From contig NZ_SNWX01000005.1 of assembly GCF_004362045.1 (NCBI RefSeq), positions 62,001 through 126,000 of the forward strand: a stretch of DNA of 64,000 nucleotides, written 5' to 3'. This stretch comes from Halanaerobium saccharolyticum (GTDB lineage Bacteria; Bacillota; Halanaerobiia; Halanaerobiales; Halanaerobiaceae). A program made the position numbers and the translations under genes. A model generated the notes under the pieces. That model was not told the origin of the DNA, did no database searches, and worked only from the letters and a program-made list of their open reading frames with translations. Of this stretch, positions 27,900 through 36,375 are shown piece after piece; position 1 is the stretch's first letter; each line of letters begins with the position of its first letter.

Positions 27900-29405
27900 A
27901 TGGGAGCCAGAGTTTTGTTAATTAATGATAATGATAATATTGTGATTGCAGTTGAAGAAATAGATGCTGGAGAAGTAATTGAAGTCAGAGGAGAAAAAAT
28001 AAAGATTTTAAGTGATATCCCTGTGGGACATAAGGTAGCTTTAAAAGATTTTAAAGCAGGTGATAAGGTAATCCGTTATGGTTTTCCAATCGGTAAAGCA
28101 ACTGAAGAAATAACAAAAGGAGAATGGATCCATACCCATAATTTAAAAACTGCTCTAGAAGGAAAACTGGATTATGATTATCAGCCTGATCTACCTGAGG
28201 AAGAAAAACCAGATAAGATGCCTACTTTTATGGGATACAGACGTGAAAACGGTAAAGTTGGGATTCGAAATGATATCTGGATTATCAACACAGTCGGCTG
28301 TATCAATAAAGTAGTGGAAAAAATAGCTTTAAAAGCTGAGATGAAATACGAAGAATTAATAGAAAATGAAGTTATTGACAGTATTCATGCGTTTCCTCAT
28401 CCCTATGGTTGTTCTCAGCTTGGTGATGATTTAGAGATGACTCAGAAAGCTCTGGCGGGTCTGGTTAATCATCCCAATGCAGCAGCTGTAATGGTTGTTG
28501 GTCTGGGTTGTGAAAACAATTTAATTGAGGATTTCAAAAAATATATCGGCGATTATAATTCAGAGAGAGTTAAGTTTATCAATCTGCAGGATGTACAGGA
28601 TGATCAAAAAGCAGCAGAGTCAATTTTAGATAATCTGGTAAATTACGCTAAAGATTTTAAGCAGGAAGAAGTTCCAGTTTCAGAATTAAAGATTGGTTTA
28701 AAATGTGGAGGCTCAGATGGTTTTTCTGGAGTAACAGCTAATCCTTTACTGGGCAGAATTTCTGATAAACTTACCAGTTATGGTGGAACAAGTATTTTAA
28801 CTGAAGTTCCAGAGATGTTTGGTGCCGAAACTATTTTAATGAATAGAGCCAGAGATGAAGAAACTTTTGAAAAAGTAGTTGAGCTAGTCAATGGATTTAA
28901 AGATTATTTCCTCTCTCATGATCAGGAAATTTACGAAAATCCATCACCGGGAAATAAAGAGGGTGGAATTACTACCTTAGAAGAGAAATCTCTAGGCTGT
29001 ACCCAAAAAGGTGGAACGGGAATTGTTAAAGATGTATTTTTTTATGGTGACCAGGTTACAGGTAGTGGCTTAAACTTACTGGAGAGTCCGGGAAATGATT
29101 TAGTAGCGACAACTGCTCTCTCATTATCTAGAGCCCATATGGTGCTGTTTACTACCGGTAGAGGAACACCCTTTGGTGGTCCGGTGCCAACAGTTAAGGT
29201 TTCAACTAATAATCGTTTGTATAATCAGAAGCGCAACTGGATTGATTTTAATGCAGGCGAACTGCTTGAAGGTCGAAAAATGGACTCTCTGGCAGAAGAA
29301 TTTTTTGAATATCTGCTTGACCTTGCTTCTAAGAAAACTAAAACCAAAAATGAAATTAATGATTATCGAGAAATAGCAATCTTTAAAGATGGAGTTACTT
29401 TATAA
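27900..29405 (+). CDS. uxaA: Altronate dehydratase
   Basis: 501 residues, single-chain form joining an N-terminal SAF domain (about residues 1-90) to the C-terminal catalytic UxaA domain. It dehydrates D-altronate to 2-keto-3-deoxygluconate. Typical blocks are YRRENGKVGIRNDIWII, FPHPYGCSQLGDD, GLGCENN, LKCGGSDGFSGVTANPLLG and the C-terminal TTGRGTPFGGPVPTVKVSTN. The cysteines in HPYGC, GLGCENN and LKCGGSDG are the usual metal or Fe-S ligands. RBS gaggaggt. Completes the galacturonate branch with UxaC and UxaB. Confidence 0.94.
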   Translation: MGARVLLINDNDNIVIAVEEIDAGEVIEVRGEKIKILSDIPVGHKVALKDFKAGDKVIRYGFPIGKATEEITKGEWIHTHNLKTALEGKLDYDYQPDLPEEEKPDKMPTFMGYRRENGKVGIRNDIWIINTVGCINKVVEKIALKAEMKYEELIENEVIDSIHAFPHPYGCSQLGDDLEMTQKALAGLVNHPNAAAVMVVGLGCENNLIEDFKKYIGDYNSERVKFINLQDVQDDQKAAESILDNLVNYAKDFKQEEVPVSELKIGLKCGGSDGFSGVTANPLLGRISDKLTSYGGTSILTEVPEMFGAETILMNRARDEETFEKVVELVNGFKDYFLSHDQEIYENPSPGNKEGGITTLEEKSLGCTQKGGTGIVKDVFFYGDQVTGSGLNLLESPGNDLVATTALSLSRAHMVLFTTGRGTPFGGPVPTVKVSTNNRLYNQKRNWIDFNAGELLEGRKMDSLAEEFFEYLLDLASKKTKTKNEINDYREIAIFKDGVTL

Positions 29406-29517
29406 TTATTTTTAATATCCAGGTTTTAAATTCAAGCTTCTCTGTGCAAAAATTAAATATAATTTAAGCTGGAGAAGCTTTAACTATGTTTTTCTTAATA
29501 TTCACATTTGAGTTATC

Positions 29518-29531
29518 GGAAATTGTTTTCC
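29518..29531 (+). promoter_or_regulatory. LacI-type operator in front of the second Gfo/Idh gene
   Basis: ggaaattgttttcc has GGAAA/TTTCC arms, the same 14-bp form as the sites at 16100 and 16242. It lies 26 bases before the GTG start at 29558 and links this gene to the regulon of the LacI gene at 14914. Confidence 0.65.
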
Positions 29532-29557
29532 ACAAAATAATAAAAGAGGTGTTAGCT

Positions 29558-30544
29558 GTGAAAATAGTGTTAATTGGATCAACCGGTCATACTAATTATG
29601 TTGTTAATGGACTTAAGGATAATTATGAAGATCAGATTGTAGGAATTGCTCCTGGATCAGAAGGAGAAAATGTAGATTCCTTATATCAAAAGTTAGCAAA
29701 AGACTATGAAATAGAAAAATATAATGATTATAAAGAAATGCTGGATGATCTGAAACCAGATGTGGCTGCTGTTGCCTGTCATTTTGGGGATCATGCAGAT
29801 GCAGCAGTTGAAGTATTAAATAGAAATATTGATTTATTTGTAGAAAAACCAATTGCCACCACTCTTGCCAAACTGGATGATGTTAAATCTGCTTACGAAA
29901 AAAGTGAGTCTAAACTTGTTTCTATGTTTGGAATTCGCTATAAGCCCTGGTTTTTAACTGTCTATAAATATATAAAAGAAGGAGCAATTGGAGAGGTAAG
30001 ATTAATGAATGCTCAAAAATCATACCGCTTAGGTCAGCGGGCTGAATTTTATAAAAAACGAGAAACATATGGTGGAACTATTCCCTGGGTTGGAAGTCAT
30101 GCTATTGACTGGATGCAGTGGTTGAGCGGTAAAGATTTCAAATCGGTGTATGCCTCTCATTCAACTAAAGCCAACCAGAATCACGGGGAACTCGAGGTTT
30201 CTGCTCTCTGTCATTTTAATTTTGAAGATGAGATTTTTGGTTCAGTAAATATCGATTATCTCAGACCTCAGAATGCTACCAGTCATGATGATGATCGGAT
30301 TAGAATAGCTGGTGATAAGGGAGTTATTGAGGTCTTAAAAGAAAAAGTTTATTTAATTAATGATCAGATTGAAGGGAGCAGAGAACTTCCTTTAGTCGCA
30401 AATAAAGAAATATTTGCTGACTTTTTAGATTGGGTTAAAGGTCAGGGAGAATGCTTAATTAGTGCGGAAGAATCTTTTAGAGTAACTGAGGCTGCTCTGC
30501 AGGCTAGAGAATCAGCAGATAAGAAACAGCTAATTCAATTTTAA
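29558..30544 (+). CDS. Gfo/Idh/MocA-family oxidoreductase
   Basis: 328 residues starting at GTG 29558; aaagaggt ends seven bases before it, and the Rossmann strand (VKIVLIGSTGHTN) starts there. The longer open frame from 29486 would run through the operator. EKPIATTLAKL near residue 104 is the family's EKP motif, and GGTIPWVGSHAIDWMQWLSG carries the C-terminal catalytic His/Asp. These enzymes oxidise or reduce sugar hydroxyls with NAD(P). The LacI-type site in front suggests co-regulation with the 16448-22986 operon, although it stands among uronate genes. Substrate unknown. Confidence 0.87.
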   Translation: MKIVLIGSTGHTNYVVNGLKDNYEDQIVGIAPGSEGENVDSLYQKLAKDYEIEKYNDYKEMLDDLKPDVAAVACHFGDHADAAVEVLNRNIDLFVEKPIATTLAKLDDVKSAYEKSESKLVSMFGIRYKPWFLTVYKYIKEGAIGEVRLMNAQKSYRLGQRAEFYKKRETYGGTIPWVGSHAIDWMQWLSGKDFKSVYASHSTKANQNHGELEVSALCHFNFEDEIFGSVNIDYLRPQNATSHDDDRIRIAGDKGVIEVLKEKVYLINDQIEGSRELPLVANKEIFADFLDWVKGQGECLISAEESFRVTEAALQARESADKKQLIQF

Positions 30545-30625
30545 AAAGGGATTATAAAATCTATTCGAGTTTGAATTTATCTTAAGCATCTTTAAAAGAT
30601 TATTAATTGTATATTGGAGGTAACA

Positions 30626-32779
30626 ATGCTAAAAAATAATTTTGAAATAGAAGTGAGAAGACCTGAGTTTCCAGATAGAGAATTTGATATTAAAGAGTTT
30701 GGTGGAGTACCAGATGGTAAGTTTGATAATACTGAAGTTTTTGCTGAGGCGATAGCTAGCTGTTATCAAGCGGGTGGAGGGACAATTGTTGTTCCTGCAG
30801 GAGACTGGTTTACAGGACCAATTCATTTTAAGAGTAATGTTCACTTAAAACTGGAAGCAGACTCAGCATGACGCCGCTAAAGAGTTATATGATGCTGAAT
30901 ATAATGGAATTTCAGTTGAAGATAGAATTTTTGGTAGAGAAGAAGGATTAAGGTCTCAGTTTATTCAGCCAATTAATTCTAAAAATATTTTGATTGAAGG
31001 GATTACAATTGTTGATGGACCAATGTGGACCATTCATCCGGTTTACTGTGAAAATACAATAATTAGAAATTTGAAAATTATTACAGATGGACCAAATACA
31101 GATGGCATAAATCCGGATTCCTGTAAAAATATGCTGATTGAAGACTGTGATTTTGAAACCGGTGATGATTGTATAGCCATCAAATCTGGAATTAATGAAG
31201 ATGGCAGGAGAGTTAATAAGCCGACTGAAAACTTATTGATTCGCAACTGTAAGGCTAAAGAAGGACATGGTGGAGTTGTAATCGGCAGTGAAATGTCTGG
31301 TGGAGTTAAAAATGTACATGTTCATGACTGCGTCTTTAATGGTGGAGAACGGGGAGTTCGTTTAAAATCAATGCGCGGCCGGGGCGGCTGTGTAGAAAAT
31401 CTTCTTTTTGAAAATATTGAAATTAACAATTTACGTGACCAGGGAATAATTTTAAATATGTATTATGATGCGACAACAGTTGAACCCCGCAGTGAAATGC
31501 CGCCTTTATTCAGAAATATAACAGTCCGTAATATTAAGGGTAAAAATATTAAGCAGCCGGTTGTACTGAGAGGGCTGCCGGAAAAGAAAATGAAGGATAT
31601 TACTCTTGAAAATATCGAGCTAAGTGGTGAGGATGGTCTAAGTGCCAGTGATTTAGATGGACTGCACTTAAAAAATATTAAGCTTAAGCTGAAAGCGGAA
31701 GCTCAGTTTAAATTTAAAAATATTGACAATTTAAATATTGAAAACAGCAGCTGTCAGGAAAACAAGCCTGAACTGCAGTTTCAGGCTGAAAGCCGGGAAG
31801 AATGGTGTCTGTGGCGGCAAAAACTTAAGGCACAAATAGCTGAGTTAATTGGTGGGATTCCTCAGTCTTCCCGGGTTACTGAACTAAAAATCCTGGAGAA
31901 AAGTGAATTTAAAACTTACAGTCGAATCAGAATTGCCTATCAGGTTGAAGGCTACCTTAAAATTCCTGCCTATATGTTAATTCCCGATCAAAATGCAGAG
32001 AAATATCCGGCGATTGTTTTAGCACACGGCCATGGAAATGGAAATCGAGAAACACTGGGTTTAAATGGAACCGAAGAAAAGTTAAAGGAAGCGACCTGTC
32101 ACAATAATCTGGCTCTGGATTTTGTAGAGGCAGGTTATATTGTTCTTGTTCCGGAGCTAATTGGTTTTGGTGAGCGCAGATTGAAGGAGGATTATCAAAA
32201 AGATCCAGATTTAAAAGAAAATCCAACAGCCAATTCCTGTTATCGGATCAGCAGCAGCTTCTGTTATATGGTCAGAGTATTCTCAGACTCAGACTCTGGG
32301 ATATTATTTCTGCTGTTAAAATTTTGGCAGCAAGAAGTGATGTAATGACAGAACAAATTAGCTGTCTTGGATTTTCGGGAGGGGCACCGGCTGCAATTTT
32401 AGCTGCTTTATTTGAAGATAATATAAAAGCAGCCGTGATTAGCGGTTATACTTCTTATTATCAGGACAGTATCATGGCCCGGCGTCACTGTCTGGACAAT
32501 TATTTGCCTGGTGTATTAAATATTGCGGAATTACCGACAATTATTTCTGCCATTGCTCCCAAACCACTTTTAATCCAGGCTGCAGAAAAAGATCACCTAT
32601 TTCCAGTTGATTCTGCCAGAAGAGCATATCAAGAAATAGAAAAGGTCTATCGTTTTTTAAATAAAAAAAATAAAATAGCACTGGAAATCATTAAAAATGC
32701 AGAGCATTCAGTTTCGGCTGCAGCTGCTATAGAGTTTTTAAATAATCAAAAAAATAAAGATTATGGTCTAATATTATAA
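30626..32779 (+). pseudogene. Broken GH28 polygalacturonase fused to alpha/beta-hydrolase (esterase)
   Basis: An ATG behind ggagg (30616-30620) opens a GH28 N-terminus ending at a TGA (30869-30871) right after HLKLEADSA. The GH28 sequence resumes in another frame (QHDAAKELYD from about 30864) and keeps all later catalytic motifs: NTDGIN, TGDDC, GHGG and GVRLKS. The beta-helix part normally between these pieces is missing, so an internal deletion with frame change is the likely cause. The same frame runs on without a stop into an esterase-like alpha/beta-hydrolase (IAYQVEGYLKIPAYMLIPD, AHGHGNG). That part is broken by a -1 shift near 32257-32261 and continues in another frame with the nucleophile elbow GFSGGAP and the final His in NAEHS. 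Two lesions make it a pseudogene for pectin backbone and ester cleavage. Confidence 0.82.
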
Positions 32780-32824
32780 GGTCTAGTATTATTATAAATA
32801 AGAATAATCCAATAGGAGAATTTG

Positions 32825-34186
32825 ATGCAGAAGAATATAAAAAATAAAATTGAAGCAATAAAATATCAGCACTTACTTAAATTTTTTCTACCCCTTGCTG
32901 TAATGCCGCTTATTATTGGAATCTCACACAATGCGATTAATGCCAGTCTGGCCAGACTTCCGTTTCCGGAGATTACTCTGGCTGTTTATGCAGTAGCTAA
33001 AAGCATAACCAATATTATTAAATCTCCAATACATATGTCAAGACAGACTGTGACTTCACTGGTCGATGATCACAGCAGCTTTAAATTTGTCAGCCGCTTT
33101 ATTTTTGGCCTTGGAGTCCTATATTTTTTGATGATTGCCTCTCTTGGATATACACCTCTAGGTGAATTTGTATTTAAAAAGATTATTGGTTTAAAAAATC
33201 CACAGGAAATTAAATTTGCCTATCAGGCTCTGAGTATTATGGCTTTTATCCCCCTGGTGGAATCAATAAGAAATATTATGCAGGGTCTGGCAATTAGTCT
33301 CAAAAAAACAAACTTAATTACTCCTGGAGTGGTAGTCAGAATTATCAGTATTTCTCTAATTTTGCTCTGGGTAACTTTAAATCAGGCTGTGGCTGGTGTA
33401 ACTGCAGCCAGTGGGGTCTGGTTAATTGGAATTACAATTGAAATGTTTTTTATTACTTTTGCTTTACGTTATACTTTTGGCAGTTTTAGTGGAGTGATTG
33501 ATAGTCTGCCGGACAATGTAAGTAAAAAAGTTAACTTTAAAAGAATAATTAAATTTTTTATACCGATTGCAATAATGGCATTTCTGGCCCGTTTTGTTCA
33601 GCCGGTAGTTCAAAGTGGAATTGTGCGCACCAGTATTGGAACTCATGATCTGGCAGCTTATGGTGTCAGCTGGACTCTGGTAATGATTTTTGTTGGTCCC
33701 CTCGATCAGCTGCATCAGTGTTCACTTGTTTATGCTCGAGAATTAAATCAGAATAACTGGCAGAAAATATTGAAGTTTTCGCTGGCAGCAGGAACAATTG
33801 TCAGTTTAATTCTCGCCGTTCTGGCTTTTACAGAAGTTGGAGATTTTGTTTTGATCAGACTAATTTCAGTTTCTCCTGCAATTGCTGCAATAGTCAAAAA
33901 GGTGATTTTTGCTTTTATTTTATTTCCAATTATCAGAGCCTTCAGGGAGACCTTCTGGGGAGTAATGATGCAGCGGCAGACTACCAATATTATTGCAGCA
34001 GCTAAAATTGTGGGGCTCATTTTTGTAGTTTTAGTCTTTTTAATTTTAGCCTTAACAATGGAGCTTAATGCAGCAATAATTGCTGCTCTTGCTCTAACAG
34101 CTGGAGAAGCAGCTGATGCTCTGACAATTAGCTTTTTTATAATCAAAAACAAAGTTTTAGAAAAAATTTATGCAGATAATTATTAA
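32825..34186 (+). CDS. Multi-pass membrane protein of the MATE/MOP superfamily
   Basis: 453 residues with about 12 hydrophobic segments in two similar halves: the first begins LLKFFLPLAVMPLIIGISHNAINASLARLP, the second IIKFFIPIAIMAFLARFVQPVVQSGIVRTS. This repeat is the hallmark of the MOP exporter fold (MATE, MurJ, Wzx-type). I cannot name a substrate; it is not a close match to NorM or MurJ as I remember them. ATG 32825 is preferred over TTG 32822; aggag is six bases upstream. It follows the broken pectinase gene and precedes an FAD dehydrogenase, 51 bp away, which suggests a sugar-related role but proves nothing. Confidence 0.65.
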   Translation: MQKNIKNKIEAIKYQHLLKFFLPLAVMPLIIGISHNAINASLARLPFPEITLAVYAVAKSITNIIKSPIHMSRQTVTSLVDDHSSFKFVSRFIFGLGVLYFLMIASLGYTPLGEFVFKKIIGLKNPQEIKFAYQALSIMAFIPLVESIRNIMQGLAISLKKTNLITPGVVVRIISISLILLWVTLNQAVAGVTAASGVWLIGITIEMFFITFALRYTFGSFSGVIDSLPDNVSKKVNFKRIIKFFIPIAIMAFLARFVQPVVQSGIVRTSIGTHDLAAYGVSWTLVMIFVGPLDQLHQCSLVYARELNQNNWQKILKFSLAAGTIVSLILAVLAFTEVGDFVLIRLISVSPAIAAIVKKVIFAFILFPIIRAFRETFWGVMMQRQTTNIIAAAKIVGLIFVVLVFLILALTMELNAAIIAALALTAGEAADALTISFFIIKNKVLEKIYADNY

Positions 34187-34237
34187 GCAAATAGCTTAAA
34201 ATGATACCATAAATTTAATTTTTTTGAGGAGGAAACA

Positions 34238-36235
34238 ATGAAAAAAGATCAGCTTCAAATTGAAGGACAAAAGATAGATGTTTATTCTTTAAATACAGTT
34301 GTAGTTGGGTCTGGGGCTGCTGGTTTTAATGCAGCAGACAGACTTTATAATTTTGGACAAGAAGATATAGCAATTGTTACAGAAGGTATTAAGATGGGAA
34401 CTTCCCGCAATACGGGTTCAGATAAACAGACATATTATAAGTTAACTTTAGGTGGTAAGGATCAGGATTCAGTGTTTGACATGGCAGAAACCTTATTTTC
34501 CGGTGGTAGTATGGATGGAGATATTGCACTGGTAGAAGCGGCTTTATCCCCTCGTTCTTTTTATCATCTGGTTGATATTGGTGTACCTTTTCCTCATAAT
34601 CGTTTTGGCGAGTATGTGGGTTATAAAACTGATCATGATCCCCGAAAACGTGCAACATCAGCCGGACCTCTGACTTCTCGCTATATGACTGAAAAACTGG
34701 AAAAAGAGGTTAAAAATAAAGGTATTGAAATTTTTGATAACTATCAGGTAATAGCAGTTTTAACTGATCAAGATCAGGAAAATGCAGTTGGTCTTTTAAC
34801 TCTTAATAAAAAGCAGCTGGATAATGAAGGCAAACGCTACACCTTATTTAATGCCACAAATATTGTTTATGCCACCGGCGGCCCAGCAGGTTTATATGAC
34901 ACCTCTGTTTATCCAGGCAGCCAGACAGGAGCTTCTGGTCTTGCCTTTGAAGCAGGAGTTAAGGGAAAAAATTTAACTGAGTGGCAGTACGGAATTGCCT
35001 CAATTAAATTTCGCTGGAATCTATCAGGAACCTACCAGCAGGTTTTACCTACCTACATTTCTACCGACCAGGATGGAAATGATAAAAAAGAATTTTTAAA
35101 AGAATATTTTGCTGAGCCCGGAAAAATGCTGGATGCAGTTTTTCTTAAAGGCTATCAGTGGCCCTTTGATCCCCGAAAAGTTAAAGATTTTGGATCTTCT
35201 TTAATTGATATTTTGGTTTACAATGAAACTGTAATTAAAGGCAGAAGAGTCTGGCTGGACTACCGCCATAATCCTCAATTTGCATCAGATAATGGTAAAT
35301 TAGATTTTTCTCTTTTGGGAGAAGAAGCCGCAGAGTATCTTAAAAATTCTGATGCTTTATTTGGGACTCCAATTGAGAGATTAAAAAAGATGAATCAGCC
35401 GGCAGTCGACTTATATGTTGATAATGGTATCGACCTGGAAAATGAAATGCTGGAAATTGCAGTCTGTGCTCAGCACAACAATGGCGGTTTAGAAGGTAAT
35501 ATCTGGTGGGAAAGCAATCTGGCTCATTTCTTCCCGGTAGGAGAAGTGAATGGAAGTCATGGTGTTTATCGACCAGGTGGAACTGCCCTAAATTCTGGCC
35601 AGGTGGGAAGTACCAGAGCTGCACAGTTTATAACTGCCCGCTATCAGGAAGAAGCACCTGCTGTAGAAAAATTTAAAGCTGAAGCTGAGTTGCAGATTAA
35701 AAAGAAACTTCAGCTCGGTGGAAAATTTCTGCAGTCACTTGCAAAAGAAAGTGATTCTAATGTAATAGATATCAGAAAAAAATTGGGAGAGAGAATGAGC
35801 AGAGCTGGTGCTCATATCCGAAATTTAAGTTCTATAGAAGCTGCTTTAAAAGAGGCTGAAACTGAATTGAAAAAACTGGGAGAAATTAGCAGTTTAAGTT
35901 CCAGCAGAGATTTAAGTCTGGCTTTTCAAAACTATGATCTGCTTTTAGCTCAGTACGTTTATCTAACAGCCTTTAAAGATTATATTGAACTTGGAGGCAG
36001 AAGTCGTGGCTCCTATCTTGTTCAGGATGAAGAGGGAGAACTCCCGTTAGAAAGTTTAGACGATAACTTTAGATTTAGTTTAGAGGATGGTAATTTAAGC
36101 AAAAAAATACAGCGCATTAAATATAAAGGAGAACATTTTGAATTTGGCTGGCAGGATGTAAAGCCAATTCCTGAGGACAATAACTGGTTTGAGAATGTCT
36201 GGAATAAATACCTAAATGATCAAGTAATAAAATAA
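34238..36235 (+). CDS. FAD-dependent oxidoreductase, fumarate reductase/succinate dehydrogenase flavoprotein fold
   Basis: 665 residues without signal peptide. The dinucleotide-binding motif is VVVGSGAAGFNAADRL (about residues 21-36). Other FAD_binding_2 blocks are NIVYATGGPAGLYDTSVYPGSQTGASGLAFEAG and FFPVGEVNGSHGVYRPGGTALNSGQVGSTRAA, the latter closing the FAD site. The substrate cap domain is unlike succinate dehydrogenase. There is no Fe-S or cytochrome partner gene beside it. Members of this group occur in plant-polysaccharide loci of anaerobes; the reaction is not established to my knowledge. The stop codon abuts the MITE-like element at 36236. Confidence 0.75.
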   Translation: MKKDQLQIEGQKIDVYSLNTVVVGSGAAGFNAADRLYNFGQEDIAIVTEGIKMGTSRNTGSDKQTYYKLTLGGKDQDSVFDMAETLFSGGSMDGDIALVEAALSPRSFYHLVDIGVPFPHNRFGEYVGYKTDHDPRKRATSAGPLTSRYMTEKLEKEVKNKGIEIFDNYQVIAVLTDQDQENAVGLLTLNKKQLDNEGKRYTLFNATNIVYATGGPAGLYDTSVYPGSQTGASGLAFEAGVKGKNLTEWQYGIASIKFRWNLSGTYQQVLPTYISTDQDGNDKKEFLKEYFAEPGKMLDAVFLKGYQWPFDPRKVKDFGSSLIDILVYNETVIKGRRVWLDYRHNPQFASDNGKLDFSLLGEEAAEYLKNSDALFGTPIERLKKMNQPAVDLYVDNGIDLENEMLEIAVCAQHNNGGLEGNIWWESNLAHFFPVGEVNGSHGVYRPGGTALNSGQVGSTRAAQFITARYQEEAPAVEKFKAEAELQIKKKLQLGGKFLQSLAKESDSNVIDIRKKLGERMSRAGAHIRNLSSIEAALKEAETELKKLGEISSLSSSRDLSLAFQNYDLLLAQYVYLTAFKDYIELGGRSRGSYLVQDEEGELPLESLDDNFRFSLEDGNLSKKIQRIKYKGEHFEFGWQDVKPIPEDNNWFENVWNKYLNDQVIK

Positions 36236-36367
36236 GGTTCTTCTCCAAAACAGTTGGTCAATCACCTGGAAACGCCTGTTTGATTTTTAGTTTATAATAC
36301 TCTGGATCATGATAGCCATAGGCTCTTCTTTTTAGTTATTTTTCACCAACGGAAACGGAGAAGAACC
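36236..36367. mobile_element. MITE-like element or IS end-remnant (132 bp)
   Basis: GGTTCTTCTCC (36236-36246) recurs as its exact reverse complement at 36357-36367. At the same offset of 17 bases from each end, GTTGGT (36253-36258) pairs with ACCAAC (36345-36350). Terminal repeats of about 23 bases with 18 matches and no reading frame inside fit a non-autonomous element. The end sequence recalls ISL3-family termini, but that is from memory. I see no target-site duplication. It begins at the base after the stop codon of the FAD gene and lies nine bases from the 3' end of the GH94 gene. Confidence 0.6.
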
Positions 36368-36375
36368 ATTTAATT

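Noticed and set aside
30626-32779. Programmed frameshifting in the GH28-esterase frame
   Set aside because: No slippery run at either break, and beta-helix sequence is missing at the first; decay is simpler.
33748-34152. Minus-strand open frame of 134 codons in the MATE-fold gene
   Set aside because: Repetitive Ile/Lys/Ala/Thr composition from the antisense of TM segments; the plus strand has RBS and domain structure.
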